Below are positions 25,601 through 39,500 of a stretch of DNA of 64,000 bases, in pieces. A program made the translations under genes and the position numbers. This stretch comes from Neodontobutis hainanensis. Taxonomy: Eukaryota > Chordata > Actinopteri > Gobiiformes > Odontobutidae. Positions within the stretch are counted from its first letter, which is position 1. Each line of letters starts with the position of its first letter. Location of the stretch: contig JALDNG010000020.1 in assembly GCA_024349245.1 (NCBI GenBank), positions 5,276,501-5,340,500 of the forward strand, written 5' to 3'. Below the pieces are notes generated by a model, which made no database searches, had not been told where the DNA came from, and worked only from the letters and a program-made list of their open reading frames with translations.

Positions 25601-28289
25601 TAGATAGTGCTATCCTTGATATCCTTGAGCTGGAATTAAGGCTTAAAAACTCAGATGTCTATAGATTATTTCAAAACTGTGTGTTTTCAATACAAATAAA
25701 AATAAAAATAGATTGAATTAAATATTTAATTTACATTCCTTTAGCATTGGCAGTTTCCTGCAAGGCAATAATCAAAAGATTTATCATTAAGTGACAGAAT
25801 GAGATACAGCTGAATTAGTCTGATTTAACTACACTCTGGGGTGTATTAAAGAAATAATAGGCTTTTCAGTGCAGGGGAGGTGTCATTAATAAAAGTAATG
25901 CTTTAGCTCAGGAATTTTTTCGCAGGTGTGATTTGTCTTCATCTTTAGCGGCGTGGACTGATTAAGAAAGCAAACAGTGTGCCGCCACATGTAGTGTGCA
26001 TGCAACGTGCACTCATCTGTGTATCCGCAGTGTTTGTGCACCTCAGGTGATTAAAACCCCACTGCCTGGACTTTTCCAAAGTGTCGTGTCATTGGTTAAG
26101 TTATTCAGGCTTAGCAAACAGAGCTGACAAGACTATGAGTGATCCTAAACGCTGTTATTGACTCAAACTTTATTTATAGTGTGTGGTCCCGCTGCACCAG
26201 CCGCTCTCAGCTCGTGTGCCCCCCCCCCTCAGAGACTGGCAGCAGACACGATTAATCAGAAGAATGTTATAATTAGGCTTAATACCCGCAGGCTGCATGA
26301 ACACACACACAGAAACAACACGATATGTGAACATGGACCGAATGTATGAATACATGCAACACACAAACACACACAGAGGGGGCCCTGTGTGTCTAAGCAG
26401 AGCTGAGGAGGTTTTTGGAGGGCTTGGCCGTCCTGTTTGTCTAAAATGCTCTAAGGCTTGTTCTCCTCATTTGAGAGGTTGTTAAACAAAAGTCAGCTTG
26501 TTACAGTAGCGGGGCCAGCGAGGGTATTAATACACACTAATACAGATGTCTGAGCAGTTACAGCCATCCGTGAGAAAAGCCTGTTGTGTTCAGTGTCAAA
26601 TCGAATGTCTGGTGATCCCCATTTGGCTGGGCCTATTTTGGTTGGAGGGTTCACATGAGCACTTTCAAAAGTACATATTTGTCTCGAAGTGCTTCTGCAT
26701 TGTCCAGAGTAATTCACACACAGTCAGCGGCCATTTGGCTAAAACCAGGGCAAAAATAAATACAAAGCTTCTATTTAGTCCTTCCCAAAAGAGAGACAAA
26801 ATAAAACACCAGTTATTTCAGATTTTTTTATTTTATTATAAATAGTAATGATAATGCGCTTGTACACATGACATAATGTCAAATTGCTTTGTCAGATAAT
26901 ACAAAAAATATATATCAAATGGATGAAAGTATTGGGTCGTTATAAACAAGTATCTTAAACAACAGACTGCTTTTATGACTGCGGCCTGTTTTTCTAAATT
27001 ATGATGGATTAAGCATTGTTTTATTATGTGGAAAGGTAATTACATTGTTGACATAGAGCATATTTGTAATAATAAATATGTCTGGAATGCAATGAATGTT
27101 TTGTGCTGTAAAATAGAGGAAATTAAAAGGTCCCAAGTAACAATAACACAATTTGGCTTTGTAATTCCTTAAAATCGTCTTTTTACTTTGACATTCCCTT
27201 GATTTATTCTCCTTTCACGTTAATGACATGAGATTTAAAATGTCCAATAAAATGGTCCTTGCCGTTCAAGTTGAAAATATTAAGAGAGTGTCGTATTTGG
27301 GCCCAGCAGTCTCCAAAGGCACAAGCGTTTATCCAGAGCATGAGAGATGTTTGATAAGACTTCACGAGGCACGGTTGCTTTTTAAAACGTGGACTTTAAG
27401 ATATGTGATATTGCACTTCTGGTCAGCTGGGAGATCGGCCATCTTTAGTTTAAACTCTCTCGGGCTCTTGCTTTCTCGAGTGTCTCTGAGTCATGACTTG
27501 TGACCTGGCAGCTTTTTCTCACTGGTGAGAGGATCTTTAAAGGATTTTCACCCTGTGATCGATCTTGCCTATCCCTCTTTAAAGACCTCCTCTACTGCTT
27601 TCTCATCTGTCACTTTCCCCAAAGGTCACCCCTGACCTCTGCGAGTCCTCTCTAAAACTACAAAAGGCTGCGCTCTCTTGCCTCAGCGTCCCAAACATCA
27701 ATGAAACAGAAGGAGTGAGACAGAAAAGGCCCGAGCAGGAGAGGGACGAAGGGGGAGGAGGCACGAGGAATGTTTGAATGAACTTTCTCAGTGCTACAGC
27801 TGTGGTGTACATTAGGGTTTCTTGTACAATAAAACCAGATTTGTTTTTCATCTCTGGAATCTGTCTTCATAATAATTCTAATAAAATAAACAAAGCCCTT
27901 TCTGGTCCCCTTCAGCAAATATAAATTGGGGGATTAATTTGGAAATACACGGAATTCAAGATGTGGTTCTCGATGCTTTGTGTAAACATGCTCCTTTACA
28001 GCGGTCACAGCAGTTTGTGTTTGGTCACTGGCTGTGGACTTCGTGGACTTGAACATTTCTCTGCGTTTTTGTTTACCACTGTTCCAGTCAATCAACAGTT
28101 CTTGGTCTGATATTCCTTTATTCTTTTGTCCTTTTGTCCATCAGGAAAACACACGTTGTAATGTCCCGCAGTTGGCCATGTGTCCCAGAAATTGGTATTT
28201 GGTCCAGATAACAACTTCCATCTCTGACCCCCTGGGAAGTCCGAGGCTTGTAATCAGGTGATCTCAGGTCTCAGATAAGGAAGGGCACC

Positions 28290-28291
<2 letters not shown>

Positions 28292-28322
<31 letters not shown>
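28292..28322. repeat. Poly-A tract
   Basis: About 30 consecutive A bases. No retroposed gene or SINE body is evident upstream of it. Confidence 0.95.
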
Positions 28323-28326
<4 letters not shown>

Positions 28327-30274
28327 GATGAAACAGTTGTTAAATTATTACTAGTGAAAATGAAAAGAGTGGAACGATTATAAAAGAGATATATTGCCAC
28401 AATAAATTTTAGGCATATGTTTTAACATGCCATTCCAATAACAGATGGCTATTGTTATATATCATGTGTGAACAGTGGTTTGAGAGTAAAAGTGTTGGCT
28501 GGGCAAGAGAACAGAAGCGTGAAGATCCTCTTCATACACCTGTGTCCTCCTCAAAAGTATTCATAGTAACAGTAATAATAACACAAATCAACTCACGTAC
28601 ACTTTATTTACGTCAAGAAGTGAACATTATCTAAAAATGTAAACATGTAACTGTGATGTGAGGTATCACTGGTGACACGATGGTTGCCTTTTTTTGGAAC
28701 AGAAAACATTAATTCAACAAAACTAGCTTTAGGGTTTTAAGCAAAATTGAGATTAAAATGTTTTATGCAATCATAAATTAATTTAAAAAACATAAAGATT
28801 ACAATTTTAAAAGTGAAAAGTGAAAATTCCGTTTGCCATCACAGCTGGACAAGTTAAATAAATAAATGCAGGTTTATAATCCTGGTCACTTCTAAGAATA
28901 GTTCTGCTATAGTAGTAGAACTGCTCACCAGTACATAAGAGAGATTAAAGAACATAAAGCATAGTCATTAATACATAAATGATCTAAAACACAATCTATT
29001 TCTGAGGGTGGCATGTTTCCAATTCATTCATGCTGTGTTCAAAATATCCACTGCACATGAGACAAACAACCCTTTGCTAAAGTTAGTGACACTGACGTCA
29101 GGTGGTCTTTGTAAAGGGCACTACAAGTTCTCATAGCAACAGAGAAATGACCTAAATAAAAACAAACAAGTACTTCATGGATAACCACTGTAATTTCCGT
29201 GGGCCAGTCCAGCTATATGCAGTCTAACCAGTCTGCGGACTGTTCGATGAAGCTTGTTGTGCACTGCTTCCCCAGCTGACCTCAGCCTCAGCACCTGTTT
29301 CTAATAGCCGCCCTGCCAGAGGCTATTAGGATCCCCCCCCTTCCAAAAAAAGGCCCTTCCCTTGCCGCTCCAAACCCAACCGCACACTGGCTATCCAGTC
29401 ACACTGATTAATCACATCAAGATGGAGTGCGGCTGTATTTTAGGAGGTGTATTTGAATGCATGTACTTGAGGTCTATGTGTGCTGGTCTAATACTTGATT
29501 CTTTCTAATTCGTGATATTTGACCGAGATATTTCATTAGACATATGCTGCTCTTGGATATTAACTCAGATATTCATTTGATACCTGTCGACCCACAGAGC
29601 TCTCGTTGGACCGATGCCACGCTCTTTGAAGGGCCAGGTTGTGCAGAGGTTGTCACAAGGTCAGTGGATGAACCTGATTGGTCCACCCCCTGTGGACCAA
29701 AATTGGAAATGGTGGCCGCTGTAATCACACGACTTTGCCTTGAGAACTTAGATTGAGTTTTGTTTGAAGCTGAGTTTAACTTTTTAGGTAACGGTGATTT
29801 GATGTGAAGGACCCGCTCCTGGTGGGGCAGGTTGGGTGCTCTCTAGGGAATATTGCGAACTGACATTGTAGCTGACCAAAGATTTCTGCTCTAACACTGC
29901 CCTGATTACTTCATAGATGCAATCAGATCAGCACAATTAACCCCAACACTTGAGGTTGTATGCTTGGACTCAGAAAACATGCAGCACTGCTGTTACCTAT
30001 GCGCCCAACCACAACCCTTTTTTTTTTATACAATATAAGCATCTGCAGGACGGGTCATGACCCTGACGACAACCACAAAAGCATGTTATACACCGTTTAA
30101 TCTTATTCAGAAACTTTTTTTTTAAGGTGAAAATGACATTTGGGAAATTGTCTTTTCCTACAGTTAGTTATAGACTTTTACATAATGTATGGTAATAAAT
30201 ATCAGTCAAGTATTTAACGTTTGTAGTTAGTATGTTAGTTTGTAATAAAAGTAATAAAAGTATATTGACCTTAC

Positions 30275-30554
30275 TTTGTCCGTACTGGCCATACTGGTAG
30301 GACGCCACATGGTCCACGGTGTAACCCGGTGAGCTGTAGGACGGAGGGCAGTAAGACTGGGAGCTGGGCAGAGATGGCAAGGCTGACATGGAGGGGACAC
30401 TGGTCAGACCCTCTAAGCCCTTGATGTGGTCCATGCGCTGGCTGCAGCTGGCGGCCATGCCTGCAGGGGGCTCCAGGCCGCCTGTGAGGGGGGAGATGGC
30501 ATAGTCGCTTTGGGGCTGATGGGGCACACCTCCAGGATTTAGCAAACCCATCAC
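30275..30554 (-). CDS. pax3: pax3 coding exon 8 (C-terminal transactivation region)
   Basis: 280 bases, from VMGLLNPGGVPHQPQ through YAISPLTGGLEPPAGM, CSQRMDHIKGLEGL and SSQSYCPPSYSSPGY to YQYGQYGQ. The acceptor is CTGCAG|GTGATG and the donor GGACAAA|GTAAGG, leaving one base of the next codon. Splicing here normally joins a short last exon that encodes about ten residues; I could not find it in the lower-coordinate sequence. If the donor is not used, translation continues to a stop at 30168-30170. Confidence 0.95.
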
Positions 30555-33500
30555 CTGCAGAAGAGAGAGAAGACAAGACAGATATAAATACAATACGTTA
30601 TTGTGCAAAGGTGTCAACTAAATGTGCAATGACAGCAACAAATGTTTTAATTTGTAGTTTCATAGTTTCAGCATTTTCAAAAGAGTAAACTTTAAATTGT
30701 TTGCCATCTTTATCACAAATAATTCTGGACTACCTATATTTTTATCTAGCGCTGAGTGTGTGTTGTATCAGGACAGGAGCTGAGGAAATCCCCCTGCTGT
30801 GGACATCAAAGGGCTCCCAGCATGCCCGTCCCAGACAAAGATAGCACCACAGAGAAAGAATTAAGCAATTTGTCCCAGATCCACAGCTCCATTTATTCGT
30901 AAATTCTGTGTTGACACTGCTCTAAAACTCCATGGCACAAGATAACAACTTATCTCAGAGAAAGATATTTGGGCAACGATAACTCTTAGAAAGGGCTATG
31001 TTCGACTTCAGAATAGGTTTTCAGTTTGAGAAACCCTTTAGGTTTTGACCTGGTCTTTATTAGCGGCAGATAATCAAATTTGGGGGAAATTTTTAAACCA
31101 CAAAAGGACGGAAAAAAGCCGCGGGGCATTTCAAAACAGACCTCCACACCCTCCAGTCTCTTCATTTAAATGTCTGTTGTCAAAGTGCTGAGTAAAATGT
31201 TAGTGAGGAATATGAGATAACATTATCACTTGTGAATAAGTACATTTAAGTCACCTGTTGCTTCTAAATGTATTATATCCCACCTCGAGAACACTGTGAA
31301 AGCCTGCGGGCTGCTGCAGTTGTCCTAATAAGAAGCAGGTATGCTCTCATTGGGTCCTCCTGGCTCTAAGTGACATATTATTCTACATCCACACACACAC
31401 ATGGTCCTGCTTAAATCATTTCCCAAGTAAAGGAGGTGAACGGAGGAGTTCTATATTGATTTGAAGAGGGGAGTTATGTTTCCATTTTTGCTCCTAACAT
31501 TTGCCTAAAAATTAACCTGTGTTTGGAAAGTTTGATTTCAACAGAAAGACTTTTAGCACAAAACAGCAACAGTGACATAACACATTTAGTTTAATTACTC
31601 CGTTTTGTTTAAAAGCTGCCTTTCTGACCCATCACTGGTTGTAATGCCTCTATGTGCCTTGTGAGATGACTGCTGGCTGCCCCAAACACATGGCCATAGC
31701 CAGCGGCCTAAATCATTGCATCCAGGAGTTAACAGGGAAGAATGTCGGGACGAGGGAAACATCTGAGACAGGACATTCTTTCTCTCCATACGAAATATAT
31801 ACAAATAAAAAGCCACTGCTTTCACATGGAAGAATGTTGAGGCAAACATTTTGAGAATGCAATCATGAGAGGCCTCCTTGGGGTTTGTGCACATGGCAGT
31901 GATAACCATTTGTCTAGCTGCAAATTCCCAATATTGTTTGTAAAGTCTGCATGCTTCGATGATCCTGTGTGCAAAAATAAACACTTGGTACTTGGCACTT
32001 GGAGAGCTTGGTAGGATCCTCTCATAACATAACAATTAGCCAACACACGCAAACAACTGTTAAAAAATGGGGTATTCATTTGCGCTCTAAGTTTACCTGT
32101 GATGCAGTAATGAATCTTCCAATCCTAATGGAGGATTGAAAAGTGGGCTTGGCCATGCAGCTTGTCCTGTAAAGTTTGTCTGAAAGATGATGTTTAATCC
32201 TCAACCTGAGCCTCAAAATGTCACGGAGTTGATCAATTATCTACAGTATGCGATGGTGGCTCTGTAATTACACGAGTCCATCTACTCTTCTGCTCAGTGT
32301 TTGCCCGGCTTCAAGATGTTCTCTGTGGAGCAAAACTGCACCAAGCTAAAATCTTATTTTCTGCCTATTAGGCTCTTTTGACTTCTCAGTCCAGCCTCTG
32401 TCTAGGTAAAGGTACTTTATGCCTGAATAGTCTTTTTACTTCACATTTATCACATGCTCAGATGTTGCTCCGTGAAAAGCTCTTCCTTTACTACAGGCCA
32501 TCCACAGCATAGTATAAATATAGTTAATATATTATAATATTATATATATATTAATATTTGTTTTTTGTGTTTTTTTATTTTATTTATGTAAATTGTTGTT
32601 ACATTATGGGTGCACATAAGTGATTCTAAAGCTAAAGTTTAAACTATAATAGACACCATGTTCATCCTTTTTACTGACTGATCAAAAATGACCTCAGCTC
32701 CAACACTTTACCACTCACCTGTGGAGAAAGTCCATTTCCTATTGCAGGGTTCATAGGATTGGCCGGTCCGCCGGGACCCACAAAGCTGTCGGAGTATCCT
32801 GAGAAGGAGTGGCGTCCGGAGGCAAGGCAGTAGGCAGAGCCTCCTTCGCCCTGTGCTCCACTGCTGGAGGCCTGGTGTCCCGAGGAGGGAGGTAGAGGCT
32901 GGGGCCGGTGCACTGTGCTGGGAGGCTCTGAAACGACCATCAAATTGGACAAAATGTTTCCTTTATTACACACATCTGACAATACGGTCTATACTAATAT
33001 ATACTACTCTGACAACTGCTTTTCAAATTATATAATTATCTTTCTTGTGCATTCTTTGTGCATTTTATACTTTTGCATAATTTATAGAAATAGAATTTAT
33101 ACAATTGTCTAATTAATTAAAAGGCAATCGTGTATTTTTACTATTATCTTGAAGACATTTAGAATTTTTATTTATTTAATTTTTTTATTTCTTGTGTCAA
33201 AAAATCAATTTGTAGCAGCTAAGAACACATTTTCAGCATATACCTTTTTCTCTAAACCTCAGTGGTGTCTCTGGCCCGTACCTTGTGCTATAGAAGAAGG
33301 CGGATAGGGGCTGTCCGATAGCTGGTATGGTGGGATGTTGGACATCGCAGATGGCGGGAAACCCCCTGGGATCAGGTGATTAAATGCCATGAGCTGATTA
33401 GCTCCTGCTTGCTTCCTCCACCTCGCCCGCCGATTACTGAACCACACCTGGAAAAGTGAGGGTTTTGTTACAAATTACAAATGTGATGGCTATAAAACAA

Positions 33501-36500
33501 TGTCTGGCTTTGTCTGGCTTTGTACAAACTGAAATTTCGGAAAGGATGAAAGACATGTTTTTTTAAATTATTGTGCTAACATTTTTTCTGGTAATGGTGT
33601 GATCAGGACACAAACAGGTAGTAAAATCAGGAGGCTGCATCATCTGGTTGTGTCCATACTAAAGTACCACCTTGGATTAAAACATAGCGGGCACTGAAAG
33701 TAATGGTTTTAAAAAGAATTTCAGAAAAGGGTAAAAACATGTCAATGCACACACAAACCCAAAATAATAAACTCTAACAGGTCTATCAAATAATTCATAA
33801 AAGTAATACATAATGTGTTTTCATTTGTGGATGGAGAATGCCCCGACTGTGACTGACATGCCGTGTCCATATGGACAGAGCTGGGCCTGCTTACACTTCC
33901 TATATGGATCCTCTGGGGAAGATTTTACAATAGTCCAAATCTGGACTAGGAGAGGCCAGATCGGGCTTCAGGGACATGAGGATGAGATATGCATGTGTGT
34001 ATATGTATGTGTGGGCTGGTCCTATTGTATGAGTCAAACAGAGATCAGCAGGTTGCAGTTAAAAGATGGGTGAGTCTGTAAAAGCATAGTCTATAAATGT
34101 GTGGGAGAACGAGGTCAGGTTTGGTCAGATGTGATGCTGCAGCAACAAAAGCATTTCCATGTTCTGTAAATCTATGATCAAATTAATACCATCTGAAGGA
34201 ATAAAAAGTCTCGTAAATATCTCACTTTCTGTCAGTTTAACACGAGCACTCTCTGGACAGGATGTGCATTTGTGCCATGTCCTTTACCTGCACTCGTGCC
34301 TCGGTGAGTTTGGCCCTCTGTGCGAGCTCCTCTCTGGTGTAGATGTCTGGGTAGTGCGTCCTTTCGAAGGCCCTCTCCAGCTCCTCCAGCTGCTCGGCTG
34401 TGAACGTGGTGCGACTGCGGCGCTGCTTCCTCTTCAGCGGCAGATCGGGCTCGGACTCCACTTCTGAACCTTCGTCTGAGTGACTCGCTTTAAAACATGA
34501 AAAAAAATTGTGTTTAATATTTTTATTTTATTTTTGGCAGAGGTAGCAGCACAACTCCCTCACAGGTTCACACTAACTTAAATTTTTCTCAGATTGATGC
34601 CACATTGGTGGTACAATATCTTTTAAAGCCCGGTAATTAACCTCAGTCAGTGGCAAAGGGGGTCTTTAAATATTGTATATGTGTATTGTGTAAAAAAAAG
34701 AAAATACAAAACAATAAAATTATACAATACAAAGATATGCCTATATTATATTATATAAAAAAAAATAAACATTAACAGCAAATTATAGAGAGAGTTACAG
34801 GATTAACACTATCAGCTGCTTCTTAAAGCAAACAAACATCCATTCAGAAAAATATTCCAAGTCTGAGCAGTAATCCAGAGATTCCCAGGGAACCGCAGGG
34901 GCACTCCTGGGCTAAAAGCCACACAAAGGACTAATTTGGATCAGTGTGTGACTTTTTCAGTGTGTGAGTGAGCAGATTGGGAGGCCACAAGCAGAATGGA
35001 ATGAAGAAACATTGGTCTAGTGAGTGCTGTTGACATTTTTCAAAGAGAATAGCTGACAGGTAATTGAGTTATAATATTTTATATAACACATTTGCAAGTT
35101 ATAAGCTTTGTTTTTTATCCTGACAGATTTACAATTACAATAAGATTATATACCTTTTTTCATTAAGCATTAACTTCAGCCTGACCGAGCCTCAGAGATA
35201 TTATTGGTCAAGACACCTTTTGAGTTTTAACTTTTCATCTGTGTCTCAGATACAATCCTTGTTCCATAAGCCAGCCGCTTGTTTTTTAACACACTACTTC
35301 AAACGGTCTTTTGGCGTGCTGCTAAGTTCAATAAGGCCAAAGCGCCCACTTTTTGTGTCACACTTAATTAATTCCCCCTCAGCATAGGGAAGTTTTGTGT
35401 GCAACACTGTATTAGTTCCCCCTCAGAAACAACAATAAAATACAAGAGAATCCAAATAGCTCAGGGCCCCTCATGTGAAACTGATCCGCTTGTGCCCATT
35501 GGCCATTTTCTCCTCTCGACGCCAAAAGCAGTGGGAGTCAACTTAACATGCATTAGGGGCAAATTGGTAAAGAAACATTCATGCATGTGAGAGGCATCGG
35601 GAAAATATTTTCAAAGGGGGTTGAGAAAAGAGACATTGCCTCAGGTATTTTACTAAATATGTTATATTCAGCTCTAGAGAAGCTCAATATTAACCAATCA
35701 TTTTATTCTAGCCTTAGTAGTCTTTTGGTAAAAAAAAAAAAAAAGAGCTTAAGTAAAGAATTAATAAATATGTAATTAATGAAGATTTCATAAATAAATT
35801 GTTTAAAATAATCATTAATAAATTAAACTGTGCATTAACTTATTGAAGACTAAAACATTAATTACAACATTAACGTAATAGTAAATAAAGTAGTACTTAA
35901 CTGCTTAATATTATGTAAAAAGTGTAAACAATTGTTTTATTTATTGCTCATATTACAGATAATATTGGTTGAAATAGTACAACTCTCTCCAGATGTTGCA
36001 CCAATATTTTGATGATAGCAGGGATATCGGCCTAATGGAAGGAATTTTGGATTTGGAGTGTAGGACTTTGGAGTTTGGGAAAGATGGATGAAAAACAAGA
36101 GCTGATGCCTTTTGTAGTCTCCCCCTTTAGTTTCTGGAGGAGGGCAGCAAGGAATGCTTTTGGCTCCCCCCGACTTTAGCTGCATGCACGTTCCTCAGCA
36201 TTTCACAGGGATTTGGGCCCTAGGAAAGCTGAGGCGGCCGGGAAAATCCTTAATCACTTTGGAATTACCTATCGGTTATGACTGCTACCGGGGGTTTTGA
36301 GAACTTTTCAAAAGAAGCGACAGAGTGGCACCTCTGAGGTTTCAAGAGTCTAGTCTTAATAAATGTCTAATCGGCTCCTATAGAGAGGACGGAGTGCACT
36401 CTTTTATTGAGTTACTATCAAATTCTTACATTACGCACCATCAAGATACAACACAATAAAGTCGTCACAAAATGGAAACTGTTTGTGGAAAGGGGCCTCT

Positions 36501-39500
36501 GCAGAACACGAATAATGTTAAAGACACCAAACATGTAAACACCCTTTAAATACACTAGTATTTGCCTCTGAGGACCCAAATGCCAAACAAATCACGATTC
36601 AACTTCTCTCAGCAGACTTTCTGGTCATTTTATCGTGTTTATAACATCTACAATCCACCTTTTGGTTCTGATCCACTGTTTGGAAAACACTGGACCAAAT
36701 TATAGATAACAAACCTGGAGTTGAGTCTTTAAGCAACAGCTAATGCGTACTTCTTTCTCAGTTTGTGAACGCGCCACCCTTCTTTAAACAAGCACTACCC
36801 ACTCCTCTTTCTTCCCTCCTGTGCAGCCCGGCTTTGTCTCCCCATCTTTCTCTTTTCCACCCATATTTCTCTCTCCAACTCTGCTTCTTTGTTGCTGCAG
36901 AGAGCTGAGGTCTTTGCCGGCAATTTCCACGCTCCATCTGTGGAATCCGTCATGGCTCCCTCAGCCCTTCACAGTGGAGGGCTGTCACCTGCCCCACGGG
37001 GGAGCTTTGGGGGGGCATAAAGAGGCTCCGCAGAGGGCTGGGGGGTGGGGTGGAAGGCGGTACAGCCAGGGGCATTTATCCCTCCCCCTTTTACTCCAGA
37101 GGGAACTGTACGAGCACCTGAGGGGGTGAGAAGGGCAGTGTGGAGGGGCAACAGGGGCTGTTGTTACCGATCTAAATGTGCCCATGGGGATAGCGTGTCT
37201 GGGCATCTGTGTTGGGCTTTGTTGTTGTTCTTGTTGGCTGAAGCGCTTGTACAGGGTTTGTAGAGGCTGGCATCTCGCACTGAATTAAGTTCATATAAAA
37301 GGAAGTCAGAAAGAATCCCTGAGCAGAAAGCAAGTGCCCTTTGCAGTTTTGGAAAATATTAGTTCACTCACAGTGAGTACCTACTCTGTGCTGGCAGAGC
37401 TCTGCAGGATGGCATCTCTGGTAACTTCCAGCAAAACTCTTAAGAGTTTATTCAATAAGGTTCAACCCTGTGAGATTCAGAATATGCTGTGTAGTACAGC
37501 AAAACATATACAATAAACGGACCGAATAAATACACTGTTTCAGGTCATTTTCCACAGAAAGAGAAGATCTTTCATGTTCTTATTCAACCCATTCTATCAT
37601 ATTACTATTTTTGACAAAAAAAATCAGACCACAATCCAGAAAGCAAGGGTCCTTTCATGATATAAGTTACACATTTGGTACTTTTGTTCTACTGTATAAT
37701 TATGCACAGTTTTTGCGCAGTGTGTGTTTTATCTCCAGACATTCTCCAGATTTCTCTAAACAGCCTCTGATTTCATCTTTTTGAAAAACCTAATTAAATC
37801 TAGAAATACAATTAATCAGAATGTTTTATAAAACATGACATACATGTTTTTTTATTAAAGTAGTAGGTGGTGGACTGATAGGGGCTTGTTGGCGGTGTGT
37901 TCAGGTCTGCTCAGGAAACTCAATGTGTACCAAAGAAATCATTAAATTCCCAAAACACAAAACATGAAAACATACTAACATAACAACTTTGGAGCCAACT
38001 CAGACCACTATTCTCCAATAATAAAAACACACACAGCCCAGACCAGTGCAAGCACATGACTCTTTACGCACACGTCCACAACTACACAATGCTGGGCTTC
38101 CCCTGACTCCATGCTTTTCAAGGGTCCACTAATTGAGCTTGTCAGCCCTGAGGCATCTGCACTTTACCCTCCATTAACAAAGCTCTTTTTGCTGCATTGC
38201 TTTAAAAGCGGTCAAGCTCAACTCACACTTATATCACGTCTTTGGACAATAAACTTTAATGCTTAATCAGCGAGTGTATTTCACGGAGAGTAGGACAAGT
38301 AGCTGTGGAAGAAACCTTTCCCCTTCACCCCAGATCTTTTCCAACCTTGTAAAGCTGTGGTTTCAGAGTGCCCCATTTGCAGTCATCGCCTCGCTATCCC
38401 TAAGATCTGATCACATCGATTTGGCACCGTCAAATAGCCTTGGCCAATCAAATTATCCACTCTGAGCCTCCTATCGCTCCCTATAAGTACATATAGGCTG
38501 TATCTTAAAACACTGTATTTATAGCCCCCGTAAACACTTCACTTCTTCCCATGCCCTCGACTTGAAGGAGCTGCGGGTAACAGATTTCATACTGGCTCTT
38601 GTCAGTTCATCGAAATATGAGAAAATATGAGCCTTAAAAGGTTAAAATTATCTGTGCAGGGAAAGGCTTGGAAAAGCAAACTCGGCAAGATCACCCGGGA
38701 GCCGACGAGCATTAAGCCGCAAAATAAGAGAAGCAGTTGGAGGGGGGTGTGGGTGGAAGGGGTTAGCGCAGAAAAGAAAACTGTTTAATTTAACCAAACT
38801 CCAGGCCTGAGAGGCACACAGCGCAGAGAGACCTGGAGCCAAAACAACCCTTCCCGAGCCAAGAAAGCCCAAAATGGCTCCTGCCGTGCAACGCCATCCC
38901 CGAGAAGAGGGGAAGGAGGAGGAGTAAAGAGGATTTAGCTGAAACAGACTGTTGGAAACAGTTTGGCATTGCTGATTTCTCAGAAAGGGCAAATGGGGGA
39001 AGGCGGGGGCTCTAAAGCTTGAATATGTCCGCTGAGACATGAGACAGTACGCACTGAGGATACATATGTGTGAGAGAAAGAGGGGATGTGTCAAACTTGG
39101 GGGAATTGACTGACCATATGTGTACTATTTACACCTCTCTATGGACATCCCAGTAACTCTTTGGGGGCTTTGGTTAATAGCAAGGATAAATTGAGCCTGT
39201 GACATGTTGCCCACACACCCCCTTCTCCCCACATAACCCTCTCAAAAAACACAAAACAAAAGGCAGAGGAGACAAACGCAGCATTTATTTGGGCGGGACG
39301 ACCACGCTGCTCCTATTCAAGGGTTGGGGGACTAAGTGACTGGCCGACTGCATTAAACAGTACATAGAAGTCAAGACAGGCAGATGCAGGGCCGAATAAT
39401 GGCTTCACTGACAGCTTATGGACCCATCTGTGACGCATTCAGAAAAAGATGGTGGGTGACTGTGTAAATTTGCGTGTGGGCGTACGGGACAGGGGACCAG

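Larger units (their letters stand above)
20312..30274. other. Non-coding region 3' of pax3 exon 8 (intron 8 and/or 3' flank)
   Basis: No exon recognised. The expected last pax3 coding exon (about ten codons) should lie here or further left but was not found. The region has poly-A runs (22194-22210, 28292-28322), CA-rich stretches near 26.3 kb, and complex, probably regulatory stretches at 22.49-22.64, 25.9-26.6 and 27.2-27.5 kb. Confidence 0.55.

Noticed and set aside
31595..32035. 146-codon minus-strand open frame in pax3 intron 7
   Set aside because: No family resemblance and not in phase with exons 7 and 8.
38648..39094. 148-codon minus-strand open frame in pax3 intron 4
   Set aside because: No recognisable domain and composition like intron sequence; probably chance.
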